Made by a program: the position numbers and the translations under genes
Part shown: piece by piece, positions 26,963-35,700 of the stretch
How positions within the stretch are numbered: the stretch's first letter is position 1
Layout of the letters: every line of letters begins with the position of its first letter
Assembly: GCF_016889705.1 (NCBI RefSeq)
Contig: NZ_CP069526.1
Location: forward strand, 4,154,001-4,218,000
Reading direction: 5' to 3'
Length of the DNA: 64,000 nucleotides
From: Amycolatopsis sp. FDAARGOS 1241
Lineage (GTDB): Bacteria > Actinomycetota > Actinomycetes > Mycobacteriales > Pseudonocardiaceae
The notes under the pieces: model-generated
Seen by the model: only the letters and a program-made list of their open reading frames with translations
Database searches by the model: none
What the model was told of the DNA's origin: nothing

Positions 26963-27327
26963 TGGCCGTCGAGCTGAACCACACGATCGTCTGGGCGACG
27001 GATCGCGACGCGTCGGCGGAGTTCCTCTCGGGTGTGCTGGGGGTGCCCGTGGGGGCGGGGACGGAACCGTTCTTGCCGCTGGTGCTGGGCAACGGGGTCA
27101 CGCTGGACTTCGCGCAGGCCGAGCGGGTGGCGGGCCAGCACTACGCGTTCCTGGTGAGCGAGGAGGAGTTCGACGCGGCTCTGGCTCGCCTGACCGAGCT
27201 GGGGACGCCGGTCTACGCGGACCCGTTGCACCGCACGCCGGGTCTGAACGGGATGTTCGGCGGGCGCGGGCTCTACTTCGCCGATCCCGACGGGCACAAC
27301 ATGGAGCTGCTCACGAAGGCCGGGTAG
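26962..27327 (+). CDS. VOC (glyoxalase/dioxygenase-fold) protein
   Basis: A 121-residue vicinal-oxygen-chelate protein with the paired beta-alpha-beta-beta-beta modules. The first strand is LNHTIVWATDRDASAEFLSG and the final metal-side strand is GRGLYFADPDGHNMELLTK. Metal-ligand candidates are His in the first strand and Glu in MELLT. Its partner gene and the MarR regulator suggest a small-molecule resistance or detoxification unit (fosfomycin-, aromatic- or aldehyde-type), unproven. Its 3' end overlaps the convergent FUSC gene by 17 bases. Confidence 0.88.
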   Translation: MAVELNHTIVWATDRDASAEFLSGVLGVPVGAGTEPFLPLVLGNGVTLDFAQAERVAGQHYAFLVSEEEFDAALARLTELGTPVYADPLHRTPGLNGMFGGRGLYFADPDGHNMELLTKAG

Positions 27328-29416
27328 CGCCGGCCGGGGCGGGCTGGGTCGCGTCGATGTCGAAGATGCGGCCCAGCGCGATGACGCCCTCGTCGAGGTG
27401 GCTGAAGCTGGAGACGACGGCGCGGGTTTCGGCGTCGTCGATGCGGTCGGCGACGGGGGTGCCGTCGTCGCGGACGAGCTTGCGGGTGGGCGTGGTGTTG
27501 GGGTGGCGGACGGTGTCGCCGACGAGGTCGATGTTGGTGAGCACGCGCTTGGTGAAGAGGCCGAGGCGGTCGGCGACGGGTCCGTCGAGCTGGCCGGGCT
27601 GGGCTCGGGCGGCGACGTGGCGGGCGCGGAACGCGATGTTTTCGAGCGTGGTGAGCACGTGCCAGCCGTAGTCGCGCCGGGAGCTGCGCAGGTTGATGGG
27701 GTGGGTGAGTGGTTCGATGGTCTTGCGGACCTGTTCGACGGAGCGGTCGAGGTCGCGGGACATCTCGATGATGTTGACGTTGTCGCGGCCGGCGAGCAGG
27801 ACTTCGGCGCTTTCGACGAATTCGTGGAGTTCGTCGAGCACTGCCGCGATGTCGTCGAGCATGACCGAGCGGGTGCGGACGGGGACGATGACGAGCGCGG
27901 CGAGCAGGCCGGAGGCGGCGCCGACGGCGGTTTCGGCGACGCGGATCCAGAGGACTCCGATGCTGAAGGTGCCGAGCAGGCTGTAGAGCAGGCCGAGCAT
28001 GCTGGTGACGAAGAAGGCCATGAGGAACTGCGAGACGCGGGACATGTAGACCATGCCGAAGACGCAGACCATGATCAGGGCCAGGATCGCGATGGTGTTG
28101 CCGCTGACGAGCAGGGCGAGGGCGACGCCGCCGACGATGCCGATGAGCGTGCCGCCGGTGCGGCGGACGCCTTTGACGAAGCGGGCGCCGGCGCTGGAGG
28201 TGCCGACGAACACGACGAAGACGGTGAGCACGGCCCAGTACCAGCGCTGCTGGGAGATGAGCTGGCCGGCGAGGACGGCGAGCCCGCCGCCGAGGACGGC
28301 TTGGATGGCGCTGCGGGTTTGGTTGTCCCAGGCGAAGGCCTTGGTGGGCTCGGGGTCTTCGTCTTCGTCGTCGAGGGAGTAGTCGACGGTCGCTCCGGGG
28401 TGGGCCACGCGCTGGGCGCGGTCGTCGGCGACGGCGAGTTCGGCGATGGCGCGGCGGACCCCGTCGCCGGGGTGGGCTTTTTCGTCGATGCGGCTGCCTT
28501 CGACGAGCATGCGGCTGTACTCGCCGGTCTCGCTGATCAGCGGTAGTTCGCGGGGGTCGCGTTCCATGAGGGAGCGGAACTTGGCCAGGCGGGCGACGAG
28601 GTCGTCGGTCACGCCTTCGGGCAGCGGGTGCGAGCAGGTGCGCTGCACAGAGATGGTGAGCCACTGGACGGCGAGCTCGACCTCGATGGCGCGGCGCCGC
28701 AGCTGGTCGGCGTTGCGTTCGTCGACGACGTCGGGGGCGTTGTCCTCGATGAGCAGGACCGATTCGTGTAGCCGGGACAGGGCGGTGCGGATCTGGCGGT
28801 TGCTGCGTTCGCTGCCGGCGGAGGAGAGGTAGGCCTCGGTGGCGCGCACCGCCGCGGCGACGCGGGCGCGGAAGGCACGGCGGATGCGGATGAATTCGCT
28901 CGCGGCGTTGCGGCGCAGCAGGGCGAAGCGCACGAGTGCGTTGGCGGCGATGCCGGCGGCCATGGCGGTGATCAGCTGTGGGGCTTGGGCGAGGTGGGCT
29001 TGCAGGAACATGGGGAAGAAGAACAGGAAGAACGCGATCGAGCCGAGCGCGGTGCCGCGGGGGCCGAAGCGCTGCAGGTAGACCGCGACGAAGATGAGCA
29101 GCACGAAGATGATGCTGTCCAGCGGCGGGTAGGCGGCGCCGACGGTGGCGAGGGTGATGGAGCAGGCGCCGACGAACGCGGCGAGGCACAGGGTCACGGC
29201 TTGCCCGCCGCTGGTGGGGTCGTTGACGGTGAACGCGCTCATCATGGCGGCGATCGCGGCCACGAGTGAGGTGGTGAGGGGGAAGTGCAGGGGCTGCAGC
29301 GCGAGGATGGCGAGGATGATGCCGAGCACGGCGGAGCCGGCGAGCCGCAGGCGGACGAGGCCTGGGTCGGCTGCCACCAGCCGGTCGAGAGTGGCGTCGC
29401 GGACGTCGGCGATCAT
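27311..29416 (-). CDS. FUSC family membrane protein
   Basis: A 701-residue fusaric-acid-resistance-like (FUSC/YccS/ArAE) protein. Two blocks of about five to six membrane helices (roughly residues 25-165 and 375-520) are each followed by long soluble helical regions (about 170-360 and 525-690). Family members export aromatic acids or affect the envelope; the substrate here is unknown. The ATG overlaps the stop of the upstream GH92 mannosidase (ATGA, 29413-29416), so the two are translationally coupled. This is an unusual pairing that suggests a shared envelope or glycan context. The Asp/Glu-rich stretch near residue 340 (SLDDEDEDPEP) is notable. Confidence 0.9.
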   Translation of the reverse strand: MIADVRDATLDRLVAADPGLVRLRLAGSAVLGIILAILALQPLHFPLTTSLVAAIAAMMSAFTVNDPTSGGQAVTLCLAAFVGACSITLATVGAAYPPLDSIIFVLLIFVAVYLQRFGPRGTALGSIAFFLFFFPMFLQAHLAQAPQLITAMAAGIAANALVRFALLRRNAASEFIRIRRAFRARVAAAVRATEAYLSSAGSERSNRQIRTALSRLHESVLLIEDNAPDVVDERNADQLRRRAIEVELAVQWLTISVQRTCSHPLPEGVTDDLVARLAKFRSLMERDPRELPLISETGEYSRMLVEGSRIDEKAHPGDGVRRAIAELAVADDRAQRVAHPGATVDYSLDDEDEDPEPTKAFAWDNQTRSAIQAVLGGGLAVLAGQLISQQRWYWAVLTVFVVFVGTSSAGARFVKGVRRTGGTLIGIVGGVALALLVSGNTIAILALIMVCVFGMVYMSRVSQFLMAFFVTSMLGLLYSLLGTFSIGVLWIRVAETAVGAASGLLAALVIVPVRTRSVMLDDIAAVLDELHEFVESAEVLLAGRDNVNIIEMSRDLDRSVEQVRKTIEPLTHPINLRSSRRDYGWHVLTTLENIAFRARHVAARAQPGQLDGPVADRLGLFTKRVLTNIDLVGDTVRHPNTTPTRKLVRDDGTPVADRIDDAETRAVVSSFSHLDEGVIALGRIFDIDATQPAPAGATRPS

Positions 29417-32400
29417 CGGGCGAGCAGCTCCCACTGGGCGAGGGTGACCCGGCGGCGGGTTGCTGCGGTGATCCGCAACCGGTACTGCGCGCAGGCGGCG
29501 GGGGTGTCGAGGACGAAGGGCCGGGTCTGGCGGCGCCAGCGGAAGAGCTCGTCGGAGCGGCGGTCGAGCACGGTCCAGCGGCGGCCGTCGTCGGAGCCTT
29601 CGAGGGTCCACGCGCTGGGGTCGCCGTCGCGGCTGCCTGAGGTGAGTGTGTACATGGTGACTTCGCGCGGGGTGCCGTGGACGGTGAAGTCGACGACCGG
29701 GGTGCGGCTGGTGAAGGTGGCGTCGGTGCGGCTGGTGTCGTCGAGCAGGACGGGGGCGGGTCCGTCGGGGCTGTAGGCGGTGCCGGTGAGGTCGCGCAGT
29801 GGCGTGGGTGGTGCGGGGGTGACGGGTTCGGTGCCCCAGGTGCCGGGTTCGGCGCGGACGTCGAATTCGAGCACGGCGCCGCGGGCGAGGCGGGTGTGGG
29901 AGATGGTGGGGGCGTGGTGGGGTTCGCCGTCGACGGTGAGGCCGTGGACGTAGGGGGTGTCGTGCTCACCCTTGTCGTGCACGGCTGAGGCGGTCGCGGC
30001 GCCGGGGGCGCGGATCACGAGGTCGTGACCGTTGTCCAGGTGCAGGGTCGCGCTGCGGAACAGCGGGGCGGACAGCACGTAGCGCGGGGTGCCCACGGCG
30101 AGCGGGTAGAGGCCCAGGGCGGCGAAGAAGTACCAGGCGGACATCTCGCCGTTGTCCTCGTCGCCGGGGTAGCCCTGGCCTAGTTCGCTGCCGAGGTAGA
30201 GGCGGCGCAGGACTTCCCGCACGGTGCGCTGCAGCTTCGCCGGCGCGCCGGCGTAGGCGTAGAGCCACGGGATGTGGTGGGAGGGCTGGTTGGAGTGGCC
30301 GTACTGGCCCATGCGCACGTCGCGGGCTTCGGTCATCTCGTGGATCAGCCCGCCGTAGGAGCCGGGTTTGCGACCGGTCTCCGGCGTGGCGAAGAACGTG
30401 TCGAGTTTGGCTTCGAGCCCGGTGGGGCCGCCGTGCAGGGCGGCGAGGCCGGGGCCGTCGTGGGGCACGGAGAACGCGGTGTTCCACGCGTTGGTCTCGA
30501 CGAAGTCGCCGCCCCACGCTTCGGGGTCGTAGTCCTGCGGCGGGAAGTGGCGGCCGCCGTTGGGCCGGCGGCCCTGGAAGAACCCGATGCGCGGGTCGAA
30601 GTGGTGCAGGTAGTGCTGGGCGCGCTGGCGCAGGTAGGCGGCGTTGTCGGCGCGGCGGCGCGCGCGGGCGCCTTCGCTGCGGCGGGCGAGCGCGTCGGCG
30701 AGGTTGGCGAGGCCGAAGTCGTTGAGACAGCCCTCAAGCGCCCACGACAGTCCTTCGTTGGTCGAGGTGGGCGTGTAGCCGAGGAACGGCGAGGTGTCGA
30801 GGCCTTTGCGGCCGACGCCCGCGTGGGGCGGGGCGACCGTCGCGTTCTTGAGGGCGGCGTCGTAGGCGGATTCGACGCCGAAGTTGGTGACGCCTTTGAG
30901 GTAGGCGTCGGCGAAGGCGACGTCGGAGCTGGTGCCGGTCATGAGGTCGGCGTAGCCAGGGGAGGACCAGCGGGCGATCCAGCCGCCTTCGCGGTACTGC
31001 TGCACGAACCCGTCGATGAGCCGGCCGCATTGTCTGGGGGTCAGCAGCGCGTAGGCGGGCCAGGTGGTGCGGTAGGTGTCCCAGAACCCGTTGTTGACAT
31101 ACAGCTCGCCGTCGACGACCTTCGCGCCGGTCCGCCGCCGCGTGCTCAGGCCGCGGCCGCGCGCGACGGGACTGGCGTGGCGGATGCCGGTGGGGGTGTT
31201 CTCGTGCCCGCGGTTCGGATAGAGGTAGAGGCGGTAGAGGTTCGAGTAGAACGTCGCCAGCTCGTCCTCGCTCGCACCCTCCAGTTCGACGCGGCCCAGC
31301 AGCTGCTGCCACTTCTCGCGGGCGTGGTCGCGGACCTGCTCGAAGCTCGTGCCCGCGGGGATCTCGGCGTCGAGGTTGCGCCGCGCCTGCCCGAGGCTGA
31401 TCAGCGACGTCGCGATCCGCAGTGTCACCTCCGGCGCCTCGAATCGCAGGTGCCCGGTGACCGTGCGCCAGAACGGCCGGCGGATCGCGCCGCCGCCCGC
31501 GGCCGGGGTGTCGGCCTGGGCGTAGACGAACATCCGCCGTGCCCCCGTGGACAGCCGGCTGCGCACCCACGTGTGCCCGGTGACGACGCCGGTGTCCGGG
31601 TGCACGCGCAGGCCGCCGCGGTTGCGGGCGTTGTCGAACAGCACCCAGCCCCGGTCGCCGGGGAAGGTGAACCGGAAGATCGCGGCGTGATCGGCCGGCG
31701 CCAGGTCGGCCGTGAGGCCGTTGGTGAAGCGCACGCCGTAGTGGTGGGGCCGGTCGGTCTCGTCGGCGTGGGAGAACGTGAGCGCGCGGCGCCGGGGGTC
31801 GGGTTCGACGGGACCGGTGCCGGGCAGGAGGTGGAAGGTGTGCCGGTCGCCCATCCACGGGCTCGGCTGGTGGCTCAGCGCGACCGCCTGCAGCGCCGGT
31901 TCGTTGTCCTCGGTGTTGTGCCGGTGATAGGAGTAGATCCAGTCCAGGGCGCTCGCGTCGGTCACCGGGGTCCAGAAGTTGAACCCGTGCGGCACGGCCG
32001 TGGCGGGGAAGGTGTTGCCGCGGGAGAAGTCGCGCCCGGAGTGCGTGCCGCGGGTGGTGCGCACGTGGTCGAGCGCGTCGCCGGTGCGCGGGTGGTGCTC
32101 GCCGAGGCGGACGTCGTCGACCCAGCCGGTGAGGTCGCCGCCGGCGGGCGGGTCGGTGAGCAGCACGATCCGCTTCACGCGGCGGCCGGCGAACGCGCCG
32201 AGCGGGCGGCGCACCAGGTTCCACTGGTCCACCAGCAGCGTCTTCCCCTCGCCCTGCGCGGCGGCGGAGAACCCGGCGGTGGTGCCGTCGTCGAACTCCA
32301 CGTCCAGCGCGACGAAGGTGCTGCGGTAGGAGGGCACCGGGGCGTCCGAGGCCGGGAAGACCACGTAGGACAGTGCACTGTGGGCGGTCACCGGCACGTC

Positions 32401-32583
32401 GGTCTCGAACAGCACCACGCGCTCGACGTCGGTGTAGCGCAGGGCGTGCCGCCCGGTGAACCCGACGCCTGTCTTCGCGGTGGGGGACCGGTCCGGTCCG
32501 GTGCCGACGCGAACCTCCGAGGCGACCGGCTGCGGGTCACCCGCCTCGAACGAAGAAAAGAACCCGGCGCTGGTCACGCCCAC
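29413..32583 (-). CDS. GH92 exo-alpha-mannosidase without signal peptide
   Basis: A protein of about 1056 residues. After an N-terminal jelly-roll-type region it has the GH92 hallmarks: GTHSGRDFSRGNTFPATAVP, NNGFWDTYRTTWPAYALLTP, WSSPGYADLMTGTSSDVAFA and QYGHSNQPSHHIPWLYAYAG. The catalytic-base motif GDEDNGEMSAWYFF lies near residue 855. A C-terminal discoidin-like domain carries DGRRWTVLDRRSDELF. GH92 enzymes are calcium-dependent alpha-mannosidases acting on fungal or host mannans and N-glycans. Unlike its upstream paralog it starts directly at SAGFFSSFEAGDPQP with no signal peptide, whether GTG 32583 or 32577 is used. It could therefore be cytoplasmic or exported by an unrecognised route. 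It is coupled to the FUSC gene. Confidence 0.93.
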   Translation of the reverse strand: MGVTSAGFFSSFEAGDPQPVASEVRVGTGPDRSPTAKTGVGFTGRHALRYTDVERVVLFETDVPVTAHSALSYVVFPASDAPVPSYRSTFVALDVEFDDGTTAGFSAAAQGEGKTLLVDQWNLVRRPLGAFAGRRVKRIVLLTDPPAGGDLTGWVDDVRLGEHHPRTGDALDHVRTTRGTHSGRDFSRGNTFPATAVPHGFNFWTPVTDASALDWIYSYHRHNTEDNEPALQAVALSHQPSPWMGDRHTFHLLPGTGPVEPDPRRRALTFSHADETDRPHHYGVRFTNGLTADLAPADHAAIFRFTFPGDRGWVLFDNARNRGGLRVHPDTGVVTGHTWVRSRLSTGARRMFVYAQADTPAAGGGAIRRPFWRTVTGHLRFEAPEVTLRIATSLISLGQARRNLDAEIPAGTSFEQVRDHAREKWQQLLGRVELEGASEDELATFYSNLYRLYLYPNRGHENTPTGIRHASPVARGRGLSTRRRTGAKVVDGELYVNNGFWDTYRTTWPAYALLTPRQCGRLIDGFVQQYREGGWIARWSSPGYADLMTGTSSDVAFADAYLKGVTNFGVESAYDAALKNATVAPPHAGVGRKGLDTSPFLGYTPTSTNEGLSWALEGCLNDFGLANLADALARRSEGARARRRADNAAYLRQRAQHYLHHFDPRIGFFQGRRPNGGRHFPPQDYDPEAWGGDFVETNAWNTAFSVPHDGPGLAALHGGPTGLEAKLDTFFATPETGRKPGSYGGLIHEMTEARDVRMGQYGHSNQPSHHIPWLYAYAGAPAKLQRTVREVLRRLYLGSELGQGYPGDEDNGEMSAWYFFAALGLYPLAVGTPRYVLSAPLFRSATLHLDNGHDLVIRAPGAATASAVHDKGEHDTPYVHGLTVDGEPHHAPTISHTRLARGAVLEFDVRAEPGTWGTEPVTPAPPTPLRDLTGTAYSPDGPAPVLLDDTSRTDATFTSRTPVVDFTVHGTPREVTMYTLTSGSRDGDPSAWTLEGSDDGRRWTVLDRRSDELFRWRRQTRPFVLDTPAACAQYRLRITAATRRRVTLAQWELLAR

Positions 32584-32650
32584 ACGGTAGCCGCTCCGAC
32601 CCGGCCCGGCCTGCCGTGGACGACGGTCTTGACACGATCCCCCGAACAAG

Positions 32651-32688
32651 CCGTGGGGCTCCTTCCCGGCCGGAAAGGAGCCCCACGG
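32651..32688 (-). terminator. Hairpin between the two GH92 genes
   Basis: A perfect 14-bp stem (CCGTGGGGCTCCTT at 32651-32664 against AAGGAGCCCCACGG at 32675-32688) has a 10-base loop. It lies 15 bases beyond the stop of the upstream (secreted) GH92 gene. It should end most transcripts, making the downstream GH92-FUSC pair dependent on readthrough or its own promoter. Confidence 0.85.
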
Positions 32689-32703
32689 AGGTGGTGAACC
32701 GGA

Positions 32704-35700
32704 CTACAGCTTCGCGCACTGCCCTGCGGCCGGGCCGCGGACGGTGTTGGCGACGTCGTGGTCGGTCGGGGCGGGGGAGTTGGCCGCGCAGGCCAGCGGG
32801 CCGCCCACGGTGCTGCCGGCCAGCACCGGCCCGGCATTGCCGGTGAGGGTCACCGGACCCCCGGTGTCGGTCAGCTCGATCGACACCTGCCCCGTCGTGC
32901 CCGTGATCGTCACCGGGCCCGAGACCTCCGTGCGGTTCAGCACGACCTGCCCGGCGCCGGTCGCCGCCAGCGGACCCGAGATCGAGCCGCCGCGCACGAT
33001 CAGCGAAGCGCCCTTCGCCACGGTCACCGGACCCGACACGGTCGCTTCGGCGAGACACACCGTGCCGCCGGACACCGTGAGCGGGCCCTTCTGCTCACCC
33101 GTCAGCGTCTTCGTGCACGACGCGTCCGGCCGGCCCAGCAGCTCGATCTCCGCCACCGACGCGGCGCCACCCGTGCTCGCCGTGACCTGCAGGCGGTAGT
33201 AGGCGTAGTGGGCCGGGTTCTTCACCGCGAACGCCCGCGTCTGCTGCCGCCACGCGAAGCTCTGGTCGGTCTGCTCGTCGGCGACCGCCCAGGTCTTCCC
33301 GTCGTAGGAGCCTTCCAGCTTCCAGCTCTTCGGATCACCCGCACCCTTGGGCGAGGTCAGCGTGTAGTGCGTGACCGCCTCGTCCGCCGAGTTCAACTGG
33401 TAGGTCACCGCGCCCGTCACCTTCGCCTCGGTGCGCGAGGTGTTGTCGAACAACGCCGCGACGTTCGAGCCGTCCGAAGTGGACACCGTGCCCTTGCCAG
33501 CGCCGGTCTCGTCGTGCAGCGGCGACGGCACCGCGTCGCCCGTGGTGATCGACTTCGGCGCGTCGTCCGGGCCGGTGCCCCACGCCGAGGGGTTCGGGCC
33601 CATGTCGAAATCGAGCGTCGCCCCGTGCGCCAGCACGTCCTGCGGTAGCGACGTCGAGGTCCACGGCTTCCCGTTGACCTTCAGCCCCTGCACGTAGACG
33701 TTCTTCGCCGAGTTCTTCGGCGCGTTGATCACCACGTCACCGCCGGGCAGGTGCAGCGTCGCCCTGGTGAACAGCGGCGACCCGATCGCGTAGTTCGGGC
33801 TGCCCATCTGCAGCGGGTAGAAGCCCAGCGCGCCGAACACGTACCACGCGGACATCTCGCCGTTGTCCTCGTCGCCCGCGTAACCCTGGCCCAGCTCGCT
33901 GCCGGTGTAGAGCCGCGAGAGCGCCTCCCGCACCTTCGCCTGCGTCTTGGCCGGCTGGCCCGCGTAGTCGTACATGTAGAGCAGGTGGTGCGAGGGCTGG
34001 TTGGAGTGGCCGTACTGGCCCATCCGCACGTCCCGCGCCTCCCGCATCTCGTGGATCACCGTGCCGTAAGACCCGGTCATCGTCGCGGTCTCCTGATCGG
34101 CGAAGAACGCGTCCAGCTTCTGCGCCAGCTTGTCCTTGCCGCCGTAGAGGTTGGCCAGGCCCTGCCCGTCCTGCGGCACCGTGAACGCCATGTTCCAACC
34201 GTCGGTCTCGGTGTAGTCGCCGCCCCACGCGCGCGGGTCGTACTGCGCCGCGGTCTTGGTGAACTTCCCGGAGGCGTCCTTGCCCTGGAAGAACCCGATG
34301 CTCGGATCGAACAGGTTCACGTACTGCTGCGCCCGGCTGGTGAAGTACTGGTAGTTCTCCAGGTACTCCGCCTTGCGCGGGTCACTCGCCGGCGCCTGGT
34401 CGTACAGCTTCTTCGACAGGTTCGCGATGCCGAAGTCGTTGATGTAGCCCTCGATCGCCCACGAGAAGCCCTCACCGGTCGAGTTCGGCGTGTAACCGAG
34501 GAAGATCGACTGGTCGAGGCCCTTGCGGCCCACCGCCGAGTTCGGCGGCGTCACCGTCGCGTCCTTCAGCGCCGCGTCGTAGGCCGACTTCACATCGAAG
34601 TTCGTCACGCCCTTGAGGTAGGCGTCGGCGAACGCGACGTCGGAGCTCGTGCCCGTCATCAGGTCCGCGTAACCGGGGGAGGACCAGCGCGCGATCCAGC
34701 CCGAGTCGCGGTACTGCTGCACGAACCCGTCGACCATCTTCCCGGCCATGTCGGGCGTGAGCAGCGAATACGCCGGCCACGTCGTGCGGTAGGTGTCCCA
34801 GAACCCGTTGTTGACGTAGATCTGGCCGTCGACGATCTTCGACCCGGTCTGCGTCGCGGTGTCCGCACCCGCCTTCGCCGCCACGGGACTGGCGTACTTG
34901 TACACCGGGGCCTGCGGGGTGCCGGTGTTCTCGAACGCCGAGTTCGGGTACAGGAACAACCGGTACAGGTTCGAGTACAGCGTCTCCAGCTGGTCCTTGG
35001 ACGCACCCTGCACCTCGACCACGCCGAGCTGCTTGTCCCACGCCTGCTGCGCGGCGTCGCGCACGGAGTCGAACGTCGCGGTCGGCCCGATCTCCTGCTC
35101 CAGGTTATTCTTCGCCTGCTCCACGCTGATCAGCGACGTCGCGATCCGCATCGTCACCGTCTTGTCCGCGCCCGCGGCGAACCGCAGGTACCCGGTCACG
35201 TTGTCCCGGCCCTGCCCGGAAAGCTTCGCCCCCGCGGTCACGGGCTTGTCGAACGTCGCGTAGACGAACATCCGCCCCGCCCCCGCGGACAGGCCGCTCT
35301 TCGCGTCCGAGTAGCCGGTCAGCGTGCCCGAAGCCGGGTCGAGCGTCAGCCCGCCCGAGTTGTTCACGTTGTCGAAGATCAGGCTCGAGTCGGCACCCGG
35401 GAACGAGAACCGCATGACCGCCGCGTGATCGGTCGGTGCGATCTCCGTCTTGATCCCGTTCTCGAACGTCACCCCGTAGTAGTGCGCCCGCGCAACCTCG
35501 TTGTCGTGGCGGAACGGCAGCGCCCGCGCGTCGCGGTTCGCGTCCGGCACCCCCGCCGCGGCCGAGGGCATCACCTGGAAGCTCTGCCGGTCACCCATCC
35601 ACGGGCTCGGCTCGTGGCTCACCGAGAACGCCTGCAGCACCGGCAGATTGTCCGCGTTGTTCTGCGAGTGGTAGTTGTACAGCCAGTCCGACGACCCGGC

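Noticed and set aside
30274..32697. Long plus-strand frame antisense to the leaderless GH92 gene
   Set aside because: Low-complexity Gly/Val/Arg sequence without domain features; the opposite strand encodes clear GH92 motifs.
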